From contig NZ_LDJM01000022.1 of assembly GCF_001431485.1 (NCBI RefSeq), positions 1-64,000 of the forward strand: DNA of 64,000 nucleotides, written 5' to 3'. Source of the DNA: Stenotrophomonas ginsengisoli. Its GTDB lineage: Bacteria > Pseudomonadota > Gammaproteobacteria > Xanthomonadales > Xanthomonadaceae. Below are positions 8,869-17,214 of this stretch, one piece after another; the stretch's first letter is position 1; every line of letters begins with the position of its first letter. The position numbers and the translations under genes were made by a program. The notes below the pieces were generated by a model. The model saw only the letters and a program-made list of their open reading frames with translations. It did no database searches and had not been told where the DNA came from.

Positions 8869-9969
8869 TCAGCCGGCGCTGGGGTAATCGGTATAGCCTT
8901 GTGCACCGCCGCCGAACAGGGTGGCCGAATCCAGTGCGTTGAGCGGCAGGCCGTGCTGCAGGCGGTGCGGCAGGTCGGGGTTGGCGATGAAGGCGCGGCC
9001 CATGCCGATCAGGTCGGCCCAGCCGGCGTCCAGTGCGGCCTGCGCCTTGGCGGCGTCGTACAGGCCGGCGTAGATCAGGGTGTTGGGGAAGATCAGGCGG
9101 ATGGCTTGCTTGAATGCCAGCGGCATTTGCGGTGCATCGGCCCAGTCCACTTCGGCGATGTGCAGGTAGGCCACATCCAGCTCGGCCAGCACCTTGGCCG
9201 CGGCCAGGTAGGTGGCCTGCGGGGTGTCATCCACGGTGCCGTTGAGGCTGGTCAGCGGGGCCAGGCGCACGCCCACGCGCTCTGCACCGGCCACGCCGAT
9301 CACCGCCGCGGTGACCTCGCGCAGGAAGCGCAGGCGGCCTTGCAGGGTGCCGCCGTAGCCATCGGTGCGGGCATTGGATTGCGAATCGATGAACTGGTTG
9401 ATCAGGTAGCCGTTGGCGGCGTGGATCTCCACCCCGTCAAAGCCGGCCTGCAGGGCGTTGGCGGTGGCGCGGGCGTATTCGGCCACGATGGCGGCGATTT
9501 CGTCGGTTTCCAGTGCACGCGGGGTGCTGGTCTGGACCATGCCGCCCACGCCGGCCTGCGGGCCGCTGCCGTCCGGGTCGATGAACACTTTCACCCCTTC
9601 AGCGGTGATCGCCGAGGCCGACACCGGTGCGGCGCCGCCCGGCTGCAGGCTGGTATGGGAGACGCGGCCCACATGCCAGAGCTGGGCAAAGATGCGCCCA
9701 CCGGCGGCATGCACGGCATCGGTGACCTGCTTCCAGCCGGCAATCTGCTCGGGCGAATGGATGCCCGGGGTCCACGCATAGCCCTGACCCTGCGCGCTGA
9801 TCTGGGTGCCTTCGCTGACGATCAGGCCGGCGCTGGCGCGCTGGGCGTAGTACTGCGCCATCAGCGCGGTGGGCACATTGCCGGCCGCTGCGCGCGAGCG
9901 GGTCAGCGGCGGCATCACCAGGCGGTTGGGCAGGGTCAGCGGGCCGAGGGTATGGGGGGTAAACAGCAT
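8869..9969 (-). CDS. nemA: Old yellow enzyme / alkene reductase
   Basis: This 366-residue protein is an FMN-dependent old yellow enzyme of the NemA/OPR type, which uses NAD(P)H to reduce activated C=C bonds such as those of N-ethylmaleimide, and sometimes nitro compounds. Visible marks are the N-terminal LTLPNRLVMPPLTRSRA strand, HAAN at 183-186 (substrate-binding His/Asn pair) with the nearby Tyr188, the DGYGG loop and the C-terminal IGMGRAFIANPDLP phosphate-binding region. Length is normal for the family and the protein should be cytoplasmic. A GGAG ribosome site lies 6 nt before the ATG. It is monocistronic. The exact substrate cannot be told from sequence. Confidence 0.9.
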   Translation of the reverse strand: MLFTPHTLGPLTLPNRLVMPPLTRSRAAAGNVPTALMAQYYAQRASAGLIVSEGTQISAQGQGYAWTPGIHSPEQIAGWKQVTDAVHAAGGRIFAQLWHVGRVSHTSLQPGGAAPVSASAITAEGVKVFIDPDGSGPQAGVGGMVQTSTPRALETDEIAAIVAEYARATANALQAGFDGVEIHAANGYLINQFIDSQSNARTDGYGGTLQGRLRFLREVTAAVIGVAGAERVGVRLAPLTSLNGTVDDTPQATYLAAAKVLAELDVAYLHIAEVDWADAPQMPLAFKQAIRLIFPNTLIYAGLYDAAKAQAALDAGWADLIGMGRAFIANPDLPHRLQHGLPLNALDSATLFGGGAQGYTDYPSAG

Positions 9970-10472
9970 GGGAAGCTCCGGGCCGGGGCGGGAATGACGT
10001 GGCGACAGTGGATATGGATGCCCATGCGGGCCGCTTCAATGGCCGCCAGCCCGGACGCAGTGTTGCAGCGCTGGCATGCCCGAGCCGGCGATGAGGGCCC
10101 GGGTTTGATTGACGCCGGCATGGCCGCGATGACAGGGGCTGCGGTGCATGGGCGTGCCGCCAACACATGGTGCAGTCGCTGCAAGGCCATTGCGCGGTTT
10201 TGCCACAGCGTGCGGCTGTGCATGCGCCGCGCCAGTTGGAACCGGTGTCGGTGAAGGGGCGTGACTGCCATCGCAATACCGCAAACCACCGCCGCGCATC
10301 GGCATTGCGAGCGAACATTGCTGGCATGCTCAGGCCGTCCCGAAGTTTGCGCGTGGCTGCCGTGGTGTTTACCCGCGGCAGTAGCGGGCCATTGCCAGGA
10401 CACAGCGAGCGGGCAATGCGGGGATCACCCCCGGTCCAGCCGGGCCGGGAGCCAACCAGAACGGAGCATGCA
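9970..10472. other. Intergenic region between divergent nemA and protease genes
   Basis: These 503 bp hold the divergent promoters of nemA and the serine protease. Frames are open on both strands because of high GC, but none has a convincing start, ribosome site or recognisable domain. An eroded gene cannot be excluded. No clear operator palindrome was seen. Confidence 0.5.
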
Positions 10473-11453
10473 ATGAACACGACAGGCAAGGTAGTGCTGA
10501 TGTTGTCCATCGCCGCAGCAATGGATGTGGCGGTTGCCAGCGACGGGATGTTCAAGCAAGTGGGAAGCGGCGCGCGCTTCATCCACGGTGACAACGTGGT
10601 GCCGGCACAGTTGCAGGCGCCGGCGGGGCTGGAGCGCAAGCTGGCAACGCCGCGCGAGCGTGCCGAAGGCCTGAGCGCGGTGATGGTGACCCCGGATGGC
10701 ACGGTGTACGAATCGCGCATGGATCCCGAGGCGCTGGCGGTGTTTGAAAAGGCGTTGCGCGAGCTGGAGCGGCTCGGTGGCATGGCCGACATGCCGGCAT
10801 CCGAGCCGGTGGCTGCCGCTGGCGGCATGCTCAGCCCGCAGACGGTGATCGGCACCGACAACCGCACCCAGGTCACCAACACCACCGCCATTCCCAACCG
10901 TTACATCGGCCACATTGCCAGTGGCTGCACCGGCACCCTGATCACGCCCAAGCACGTGCTTACCGCCGGGCATTGTGTGTCCAATGGCGCCGGCACCTGG
11001 TATTCCAGCCTGGGCTTCAGTGCCGGCCGCAACGGCAGCAGTTACCCGTATGGCACCACCGCCTGGACCAATGTGATCACCACCAGTGGCTGGCACAACA
11101 GCGGTGACTTCAACCACGACTATGCGCTGATCACCCTGGCCTCGGCCCCGCACGGCGGCAATGCCGGCTGGGGCACCTTCGGCAGCGGTACCCACCGCAT
11201 TGCCGGCTATCCGGGTGACAAGGCATCCGGCACGATGTGGGAGCACTCCGGCACGGTGTCCACCAGTGGCTCCTACCGCCTGTGCTACACCATCGATACC
11301 GCCGGTGGGCAGAGTGGCAGCGGCATCACCAACAACAGTGGCGCCACCGTGCGCGGTATCCACACCACCGGTTCGTCCAGCCAGAACTGTGGCACCCGCA
11401 TCACCACCGCGGTCTACAACCAGATCCAGACCTGGATCTCGCAGTACCCGTAA
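10473..11453 (+). CDS. Secreted V8-like serine protease
   Basis: The 326-residue product is a trypsin-fold (S1B, glutamyl-endopeptidase-like) protease. The catalytic triad is visible as His167 in LTAGHCV, Asp216 in NHDYALITL and Ser281 in GGQSGSG. Cys152 and Cys168 flank the His as in the usual disulfide, and Cys271/Cys306 may form a second. Residues 1-23 look like a signal peptide, and about 24-135 form a pro-region that would be removed on activation. The start is the ATG after ACGGAGCATGCA. The product is probably extracellular and proteolytic. A small lipoprotein gene follows after 70 bp on the same strand and may be cotranscribed. Glu specificity is not proven by the residues visible. 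Confidence 0.85.
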   Translation: MNTTGKVVLMLSIAAAMDVAVASDGMFKQVGSGARFIHGDNVVPAQLQAPAGLERKLATPRERAEGLSAVMVTPDGTVYESRMDPEALAVFEKALRELERLGGMADMPASEPVAAAGGMLSPQTVIGTDNRTQVTNTTAIPNRYIGHIASGCTGTLITPKHVLTAGHCVSNGAGTWYSSLGFSAGRNGSSYPYGTTAWTNVITTSGWHNSGDFNHDYALITLASAPHGGNAGWGTFGSGTHRIAGYPGDKASGTMWEHSGTVSTSGSYRLCYTIDTAGGQSGSGITNNSGATVRGIHTTGSSSQNCGTRITTAVYNQIQTWISQYP

Positions 11454-11523
11454 GCAGCGGCTTGCCATCACGGCGCAGCATCTGCTGCGTCGTGTGCAAG
11501 CGCATCATTGCAGGAGCCTGTAC

Positions 11524-11847
11524 ATGCGCCATTACCTGATCTGGAGTGTGTTGTTGTGTTGCAGCGCCGGGCTTGTTGCCTGCGGCAGCGATTCCGCCGT
11601 GCCGCCACCGCCACAGGCCGATGCCACGTGGCAATCGGCCCTGGTGCCGGGCAGTGCCGAGCACCCGGACCCGGTACTGGCCCGCGTGCGTGAGCTGGAA
11701 CGTGCCGGTGCGGTACGCGATGTGGTGGTGCTCGAATCGTTCCCGGTACAGATCCGCCTGCGTGCCGGTGCACAGACCCTGGCCGAGCTGCAGGCCATGC
11801 CGCGCAAGGGCGTTGTCGATCCGTCGGTGCCACCGCCTGGCCCCTGA
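11524..11847 (+). CDS. Small putative lipoprotein
   Basis: The 107-residue product has a signal peptide and lipobox (SAGLVAC, cysteine at residue 20). A Pro-rich linker (PPPPQAD) follows, then a short domain containing VRELERAGAVRDVVVLESFPVQIRL. No family is recognised. GCAGGAG precedes the ATG by 6-7 nt. It lies 70 bp after the serine protease gene on the same strand. A role as an inhibitor or companion of that protease is conceivable but rests only on adjacency. Confidence 0.6.
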   Translation: MRHYLIWSVLLCCSAGLVACGSDSAVPPPPQADATWQSALVPGSAEHPDPVLARVRELERAGAVRDVVVLESFPVQIRLRAGAQTLAELQAMPRKGVVDPSVPPPGP

Positions 11848-11934
11848 GTCGCTAACGTTTGCTTGCGTTGCCCGTCACCGCGAGCCAATTGCCCATCGGT
11901 GAGGATGGTGCTCCCTACACACAGGAGACACCGC

Positions 11935-12414
11935 ATGAGCACGCCTGAAGAGCTGCAGAAAAAATTGTGGAAGGTTCTGGATGACGAGCGCACGGTGATG
12001 CTGGGCATCCCCGGTGACAAGGCCGGTACGCCGCGCCCGATGACCGCGCAGGTGGAAGGCGATAGTGGCCCGGTCTGGTTCTTTGCCGGCCGCCCCAACA
12101 GCCTGGCTGACCTGGCCGATGGCCGCCCGGCGCAGATGGTGGTGGTGTCCAAGGGCCATGACCTGTTTGCCACGGTCAACGGCAGTCTGCAGCTGCACAA
12201 CGATGCGGCCACCATCGAGCGGCTGTGGAACCCGTTCATTGCCGCCTGGTTCGAGGGCAAGGATGACCCCAAGCTGGCCCTGCTGCGCTTTGACCCCAGC
12301 GATGCCGAGGTGTGGAAGAACGAGAACAACCTGCTGGCCGGGATCAAGATGCTGATCGGCGTGGACCCGAAAAAGGATTACGCCGACAACCAGGCCCATA
12401 TCGACCTGCGCTGA
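11935..12414 (+). CDS. Pyridoxamine 5'-phosphate oxidase-fold general stress protein
   Basis: The 159-residue product belongs to the split-barrel flavin-binding family typified by general stress protein 26. Visible features are the N-terminal helix with LWKVLDDERTVMLGI, the RPMTAQVEGDSGPVWFFAG barrel strands, and the C-terminal WKNENNLLAGIKMLIG helix usual in these proteins. Family members bind FMN/FAD or related cofactors, but most have no assigned reaction and are linked to stress. It should be cytoplasmic. The ATG follows an ACAGGAG ribosome site at good spacing. It appears monocistronic. Confidence 0.8.
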   Translation: MSTPEELQKKLWKVLDDERTVMLGIPGDKAGTPRPMTAQVEGDSGPVWFFAGRPNSLADLADGRPAQMVVVSKGHDLFATVNGSLQLHNDAATIERLWNPFIAAWFEGKDDPKLALLRFDPSDAEVWKNENNLLAGIKMLIGVDPKKDYADNQAHIDLR

Positions 12415-12714
12415 TCCCTCACGCAGGTGGCAAGCGATGGCCGGGCAGCACGTCCCGGCCATTTTCAATGCAGGCTGGCCCGTGCCTGCCTGCGGCATTG
12501 GACCCTTCAGTCCAGCAGCGGCCGGAACGGGCAGGCGTGGCTTAGGGCAGCCACAGCAGGGGCCCAGCCTGCGGGACGCGGTTGGGAGCCTTTGGCGCAG
12601 GGCATGCCGGCTGCCGGGGTGGCGCCGCTTGGGTCCAACGGCCACGATCACGCACAGTGCGCGATCCCCCGTGCGATTGCCGCAAGGGTGGCGGTTCAAT
12701 TCCAGGGGGAAGGG
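12415..12714. other. Intergenic stretch without a gene
   Basis: About 300 bp separate the stress-protein gene from the next gene. No gene, strong hairpin with T tract or clear operator is seen. It presumably holds the promoter of the downstream gene. Confidence 0.5.
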
Positions 12715-13431
12715 ATGCAGACGCAGTCGATGGGGTCCAAGTTGGTCTGGGTGGTGATGGCAGCGCTGTTGCTGGCCTGCCTGGTGATGGCGGTGATGCT
12801 GTGGCAGCGCTCATCGGCCACGCCAACGCCGGGCGGGCAGCAGGCCCTGGTGTATTCGGCCCAGGACCTGCAGGCTGCGGTGGCGGCCGCCAGCGAGCGG
12901 GCGCGTGAGCAACACACACAGCAGGGTGAGGCACTGGCGCAGGCCAAGCAGCAACAACGGCAGCAGACGTTGCAGGCCGGTGAGCAGGGCAGTCATCCCT
13001 TGAAGGCCGATGCGGTGCCTGCCGAGCGCCCGCGCGGCGCCTTGATGGCGATGCCTTCGTCGCAGGCCATGCAGGCCGCGCCGGCTGTTGATGCGGCACC
13101 TGCACTGGAAGGTGCCGATGGCCTGGCCCTGTTGATCCGCCAGGGCGTGCTGCGCCGTGCCGGGCCGGGTGATCTGGGGGTGTGGATCGATCGTGCACGC
13201 CAGTACGGCAGCCTGGGTCGCGATGCACAGGAGCGGCTGGCGCACCGCCCGGTGTATGTGATCACCGGGGCCATGCGCATCCCCGATGGCCTGTACGGGG
13301 CCAATTCGGTGATCTTCCTGATTGATTCGCGCACCCCGCATCCACTGGGCAGCCTGGGCCATTCGATGCTGCTGGATCGCGATACCGGCGGCTGCAGCGG
13401 CGCAACCTGCAGCCTGATGGGCGGGCACTGA
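12715..13431 (+). CDS. Membrane-anchored protein, unknown function
   Basis: The 238-residue product has one N-terminal membrane segment (about 9-30, KLVWVVMAALLLACLVMAVML). A Gln/Ala-rich, probably coiled-coil region follows at about 45-95, then an Ala/Pro-rich linker and a C-terminal domain from about 135. That domain has two cysteines near the end (GGCSGATCSLMGGH), which may form a disulfide outside the cytoplasm. AGGGGGAAGGG lies directly before the ATG; a second in-frame ATG five codons later is also possible. The domain is not recognised. It is followed by an FKBP gene after 127 bp. Confidence 0.6.
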   Translation: MQTQSMGSKLVWVVMAALLLACLVMAVMLWQRSSATPTPGGQQALVYSAQDLQAAVAAASERAREQHTQQGEALAQAKQQQRQQTLQAGEQGSHPLKADAVPAERPRGALMAMPSSQAMQAAPAVDAAPALEGADGLALLIRQGVLRRAGPGDLGVWIDRARQYGSLGRDAQERLAHRPVYVITGAMRIPDGLYGANSVIFLIDSRTPHPLGSLGHSMLLDRDTGGCSGATCSLMGGH

Positions 13432-13558
13432 GCCGGCACGGATCGGGCTGCGGCAGTTGGCCGTGCGGCAGCTGCCCACAAGGTGATGCCTGTCCGGGCC
13501 GGTGGCCGTGCGGCAGCGTAGACTTGCCGCTCTGCCAACTCTTGGGAAGCAACAGCTG

Positions 13559-13912
13559 ATGGTCATGATCACCACCGCATCGGGCCTGCAGTACGAAGAC
13601 ACCACCTTGGGGGTCGGCAGCCTGGCCCGGGTCGGGCGCAATGTGGTGGTGCACTACACCGGCTGGCTGTACGTGGATGGCCAGCGCGGTGCCAAGTTTG
13701 ATTCCAGCCATGACCATGGCGAGCCGCTGATCTTCCCGCTGGGCAAGGGTGCTGTGATCAAGGGCTGGGACGAGGGCGTGGCCGGCATGCATGTGGGCGG
13801 CCGCCGCACCCTGATCATTCCCCCGGCGCTGGGCTACGGCAAACGTGGTGCCGGGCGCGAGATCCCGCCCAATGCCACCTTGTTGTTCGAGGTCGAGCTG
13901 CTGGGCACCTGA
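13559..13912 (+). CDS. FKBP-type peptidyl-prolyl isomerase
   Basis: This 117-residue protein is a minimal single-domain FKBP that catalyses cis-trans isomerisation of prolyl bonds. Landmarks are VVVHYTGWLY, KFDSSHDHGEPLIFPLG, VIKGWDEGVAGMHVGGRR and the closing PPALGYGKRGAGREIPPNATLLFEVELL. The insertion flap is short, as in cytoplasmic FkpB/FKBP12-like members. There is no signal peptide. The first ATG of a closely spaced pair was chosen because GGGAAG lies 9 nt upstream; the second would shorten the protein by two residues. It is convergent with the VOC-family gene, only 6 bp away. Confidence 0.9.
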   Translation: MVMITTASGLQYEDTTLGVGSLARVGRNVVVHYTGWLYVDGQRGAKFDSSHDHGEPLIFPLGKGAVIKGWDEGVAGMHVGGRRTLIIPPALGYGKRGAGREIPPNATLLFEVELLGT

Positions 13913-13918
13913 GCCGGC

Positions 13919-14401
13919 TCAACCGGCCTTGATGGCCGCGGCGATGGTGGCGATGTCGATCTTGCCCATGTCCATCATGGCGTGGAAGGCGCGCCGGGCC
14001 ACGCCCGGGTCCGGGTCGGACAGGGCCTGGATCAGCAGGCGTGGGGTGATCTGCCAGCTGATGCCCCAGCGGTCCTTGCACCAGCCGCAGGCGCTGGGCT
14101 GGCCGCCGTTGTCCACCAGGGCGTGCCACAGGCGGTCGGTCTGGGCCTGGTCGTCGGTGGCCACCTGGAAGGAAAATGCTTCGCTGTGGCTGAAGGCCGG
14201 GCCGCCGTTGAGGCCCAGGCAGGGGATGCCCAGCACATCAAAGCGCACCGTCAGCACCTGGCCGGCGTGGCCACCGGGGTAGTCGTCCGGGGCGTGCTGC
14301 ACGGCCAGCACGCGGCTGTCGGCAAAGGTGGCGGCGTAGAAGGTGGCCGCCTCCAGGGCCTGGTCGTTGAACCACAGGCAGATGGTGTTGGGCGCGATCA
14401 T
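13919..14401 (-). CDS. VOC-family protein (PhnB/3-demethylubiquinone methyltransferase-like)
   Basis: The 160-residue product has the glyoxalase/bleomycin-resistance (VOC) fold of the PhnB-like group: NTICLWFNDQALEAATFYAATF at the start, GLNGGPAFSHSEAFSFQV in the middle, and CGWCKDRWGISWQITP near the end. A further C-terminal tail contains RRAFHAMMDMGKIDIATI, also typical of this group. The biochemical role of such proteins is mostly unknown despite the misleading methyltransferase name. It overlaps the preceding DUF1428 gene by 4 nt (ATGA), which indicates an operon and coupled translation. It should be cytoplasmic. Confidence 0.85.
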   Translation of the reverse strand: MIAPNTICLWFNDQALEAATFYAATFADSRVLAVQHAPDDYPGGHAGQVLTVRFDVLGIPCLGLNGGPAFSHSEAFSFQVATDDQAQTDRLWHALVDNGGQPSACGWCKDRWGISWQITPRLLIQALSDPDPGVARRAFHAMMDMGKIDIATIAAAIKAG

Positions 14402-14775
14402 CGTGGCTGCCCGCTGTTGCCCTGGCTGATCTCCAGCAAGGGGCTGAAGCCGCCGTAGATCAGGCGCTTGCCATCAAAGGGCATGGGCTGGTCGGTGTTC
14501 ATGCGGGGGTCGTCCATCATCGCCTGCATGCCGGCGTCGCGGGTTTCCCGGTCCGGCCATTCCACCCAGGAAAAGACCACCGCCTCGTCCTCGCCGGCCT
14601 GCACCGCACGGTAGAAGTCGGTCCATTTGCCATGCGGCACGTCATCGCCCCAGCACTCCACCACGCGCAGCGCGCCGAATTCCAGGAACAGGCTGTCCAT
14701 CTGCCGGGCGTGCTCGACAAAGGCGCTCTTGTTGGCCAGCGGCACCGCCGCCAGGAAACCATCGACATAGGACAC
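14398..14775 (-). CDS. DUF1428 family protein
   Basis: The 125-residue product matches the DUF1428 family (a small alpha+beta barrel fold), with the family-typical opening YVDGFLAAVPLANKSAFVEHA, the ECWGDDVPHGKWTDF core and the MPFDGKRLIYGGF ending. No reaction is known for the family. It is the first gene of a two-gene operon with the VOC-family gene, with stop and start sharing ATGA. The pairing of DUF1428 and PhnB-like VOC genes suggests a shared small-molecule role, but this is inference. Confidence 0.8.
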   Translation of the reverse strand: MSYVDGFLAAVPLANKSAFVEHARQMDSLFLEFGALRVVECWGDDVPHGKWTDFYRAVQAGEDEAVVFSWVEWPDRETRDAGMQAMMDDPRMNTDQPMPFDGKRLIYGGFSPLLEISQGNSGQPR

Positions 14776-15045
14776 AGGACACCTCCATTGCGTATCGGCT
14801 GGCCCGGCATGGCGGGCGGAGATGCCAGCCTGCGCCGGCCATTGTTTGGCCGCCGTGCACGCAGGCCACGGCCTAGGTCAGAGCAACGCAGGGAGGGGAA
14901 ATGACCGCTGCTTGCGGGCGGAAACTGTGGCGGTGGTCAGGGTTTGATCATTGCGTGCGTGAAGCGTGACATCAGTTCTGGCAATGGGTGACGTACTGCG
15001 TCACTATCTGCCGTGTTGAGTTACTTCGCTCAGGGAGTGGTGATC

Positions 15046-15471
15046 ATGCTCGTCGTGTTGCTGATGGTGGTGGTCCTGGCTGGCGGCTTCTGGCTGCACA
15101 ACAACCGGCAGGTGGACAAGCAGCTGCGCCAGGCGCAGGAGCAGAGCTTTTCGCAGCTGCGCTTCCCGACCTACGGTCAGCGCCTGACCGGTGCCGAGGT
15201 CACGGTGATCCGGCGCGACCGCTGCCCGCCGCCGGCCCCGGTACTGCCGGCCGCCGAGGGGGTGCAGGAAGCCTCCTGGTGGTACTGCATGGGCCCGCGC
15301 CGCACCGGCTACATGGCGGTGGCCCTGTGCGAGCGGCAGTGGTTGCGCTGGCAGGTGCGCTGGGTGATCCGTCCCTTGGACGAGCAGCACATGCGCCAGG
15401 CTCTGGACGGCGATGATGAAGCGTTGTGGTTGGCTTTTGGTGAGGTGGGCGAGCGCGGCCTGCAGTTGTAA
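15046..15471 (+). CDS. Membrane-anchored protein, paralog of the next gene
   Basis: The 141-residue product has one N-terminal membrane segment (residues 1-17) and an extracytoplasmic domain. Its core, WWYCMGPRRTGYMAVALCERQWLRWQVRWVI, aligns with VWYCLGPGAQGYRALASCRRSWRGWQVRWQL in the neighbouring gene, with matching Cys, Gly and Trp positions. The two share a WYC-x-GP-x(3)-GY motif and a C-x(5)-W-x(2)-WQVRW motif. The ATG was chosen because GGGAG lies about 9 nt before it; GTG starts upstream would extend the protein by up to 11 residues. The family is not recognised. Confidence 0.6.
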   Translation: MLVVLLMVVVLAGGFWLHNNRQVDKQLRQAQEQSFSQLRFPTYGQRLTGAEVTVIRRDRCPPPAPVLPAAEGVQEASWWYCMGPRRTGYMAVALCERQWLRWQVRWVIRPLDEQHMRQALDGDDEALWLAFGEVGERGLQL

Positions 15472-15703
15472 GCGGGCGCTCTGGCCAGGCAGGGCCGGCA
15501 GGTCCCGCCATGTGGGTATGCAGCGACGGAGTGCTGTTGTTGGCCGTGCCGGGTGACCGGCATGGCCTTTTCTTTGCCTGCCGGAACTTGCCTGTCGGAG
15601 CTGGCAGGGCGGGGGCATTGCCGTCAGTGTCCAAACGGTGTGAGTATCGGAGGGCTGCTTGAAGTCCTGCAGCACTTGCGCAAGGTAGCGATGAGGAAAG
15701 GCA

Positions 15704-16102
15704 ATGGGATCAAGGTCAGGATGGCTGCCCTGGTTGTGGGCAGTGACTGGTGGGCAGACGCCGGCCGTGCAGGCACCGGCCCTGCATGAGCAGTTGCAGC
15801 GGCTGCGGGTGACGGTGGCCGGGCGTGCCCTGAGCGGGCGCAGGCTGCGTGTGCTGCTGGCCCCGGCACTGGCGTCGGAGGCGGTGGCGGCCGGCACGGG
15901 CTGCGTGGTCTGGTATTGCCTGGGCCCCGGTGCCCAGGGCTATCGCGCGCTGGCCAGTTGCCGCCGCAGCTGGCGTGGTTGGCAGGTGCGCTGGCAGTTG
16001 CAGGTGCTGGACCAGGCGCAACTGCAGCAGGCGCTGGTGGACGATGCGCAGGCCAGTGCCCGGGTTTTCGGCCGCCTGTGCGGTGGGCGCCTGTACGCCT
16101 GA
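15704..16102 (+). CDS. Unknown protein, tandem paralog of 15046-15471
   Basis: The 132-residue product shares the WYC-x-GP-x(3)-GY and C-x(5)-W-x(2)-WQVRW core with the upstream gene and the same overall order, so the two arose by duplication. The N-terminus is short and only weakly signal-like (LPWLWAVTGGQTPAVQA); export is likely but unproven. A GAGGAAAGG ribosome site lies just upstream of the ATG. The function is unknown. It is convergent with the alpha/beta hydrolase gene, 10 bp away. Confidence 0.55.
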   Translation: MGSRSGWLPWLWAVTGGQTPAVQAPALHEQLQRLRVTVAGRALSGRRLRVLLAPALASEAVAAGTGCVVWYCLGPGAQGYRALASCRRSWRGWQVRWQLQVLDQAQLQQALVDDAQASARVFGRLCGGRLYA

Positions 16103-16112
16103 GGGGCGCGGC

Positions 16113-17090
16113 TCAGGCGCAGACCCGGGCCAGGAAAGCGAGCAGGCGCTGCTGGCTGAGCTGGCCCTCGGCGCTGTCCAGGTTGAACTGGTATTCGTGC
16201 AACAGCCGCGGCTGGTGGCCGGGGGCAAAGAACAGGCTGTCCACATCCACCCCGAGTGAGCGCAGGCGCTGGTCCAGGGCACGGGCCTGCGGCTCCAGCG
16301 GGTCGGCATTGCCACTGGTGACAAAGCACGGTGGCAGTTTCGCGTTGACGTTGGGGGTGATGGCCATCAGCTGCAGGCGGGCATCGTTGCGGAAGTCGCG
16401 CTTGCCGGTATAGGCCCACAGCAGGCTGTCCACAAACCAGTTGCGACCCACCCCGGCCAGATCAAACGCGCCGGACAGCAGCACCAGCCCACGCAGCTGT
16501 TGCAACAAGGGGTGCGGGGCCATGCCGAGCCGGCGCGCATAACCGGCGCTGCTGCCCATCAGGGCCAGCTGGGCGCTGATCTGTGCCCCGGCCGAGGAGC
16601 CGCCCAACACCAGGCGGTGGGTATCCAGGCCGAGGCTGTCGGCCTGTTCGTGCAGCCAGCCCAGGGCCTGGTTCACCTGCCGCAACGGGGTCGGGTAGCG
16701 GGCATCGCGGCGTGAGGTGGAATAGCCCACCGCCACCGTGGCGTAGCCGGCACTGGCCAGGATGCGCAACCAGTGGCTGACCGCCTTGCGGCTGCCGGCC
16801 ACCCAGCCGCCACCGTGGACCCAGACCACAGTGGGCAGGGGCTGTGGCGCGGCCGCCGGCAGATAGATGTCCAGGTGCTCGTCGGCATGGCTGCCATAAG
16901 CCAGGTCTGCCAGGTGGCGCACATCATCCGGAACGTGCGGGGCCAGACGCGCCAGGGTCTGGGCATCGCCATGGTTGAACAGCTGTTTGATCAGCAGGGC
17001 CCCGGGCCACGGGCTCAGCCGCAGCGCCGCCGGAATCCCCAGCAGGGCGCCCAGGCCCAGCCCCAGTCCATAGACAGTGCGTCGCTTCAT
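16113..17090 (-). CDS. Alpha/beta hydrolase, HSL-like esterase/lipase
   Basis: The 325-residue product is an alpha/beta hydrolase of the carboxylesterase/HSL type. It has the oxyanion motif HGGGW (92-96), nucleophile Ser166 in GGSSAG, a later Asp in GNADPLEPQ and His in the HQPRLLHEY region. Residues 1-30 (YGLGLGLGALLGIPAALRL) form a hydrophobic signal peptide or anchor, so the enzyme probably acts in the periplasm or at the membrane. It would hydrolyse carboxyl esters; the substrate is unknown. A GAGGGGGGAG ribosome site precedes the ATG. Confidence 0.8.
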   Translation of the reverse strand: MKRRTVYGLGLGLGALLGIPAALRLSPWPGALLIKQLFNHGDAQTLARLAPHVPDDVRHLADLAYGSHADEHLDIYLPAAAPQPLPTVVWVHGGGWVAGSRKAVSHWLRILASAGYATVAVGYSTSRRDARYPTPLRQVNQALGWLHEQADSLGLDTHRLVLGGSSAGAQISAQLALMGSSAGYARRLGMAPHPLLQQLRGLVLLSGAFDLAGVGRNWFVDSLLWAYTGKRDFRNDARLQLMAITPNVNAKLPPCFVTSGNADPLEPQARALDQRLRSLGVDVDSLFFAPGHQPRLLHEYQFNLDSAEGQLSQQRLLAFLARVCA

Positions 17091-17214
17091 GCTCCCCCCT
17101 CGCGGCCGTGCGCCCGGGCGCAGTGTAGGTGGCCGCCGGTGGGGGCCGGATCAACATGGCTGCCAATCTCCCTGCAGGAAAGCTTCAGCCGGGATGGGGG
17201 TCACGGGATGGGGG

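Noticed and set aside
9936-10403. Possible gene between nemA and the serine protease
   Set aside because: Frames are open on both strands but Arg/Ala/Pro-rich, with no ribosome site or domain; treated as intergenic.
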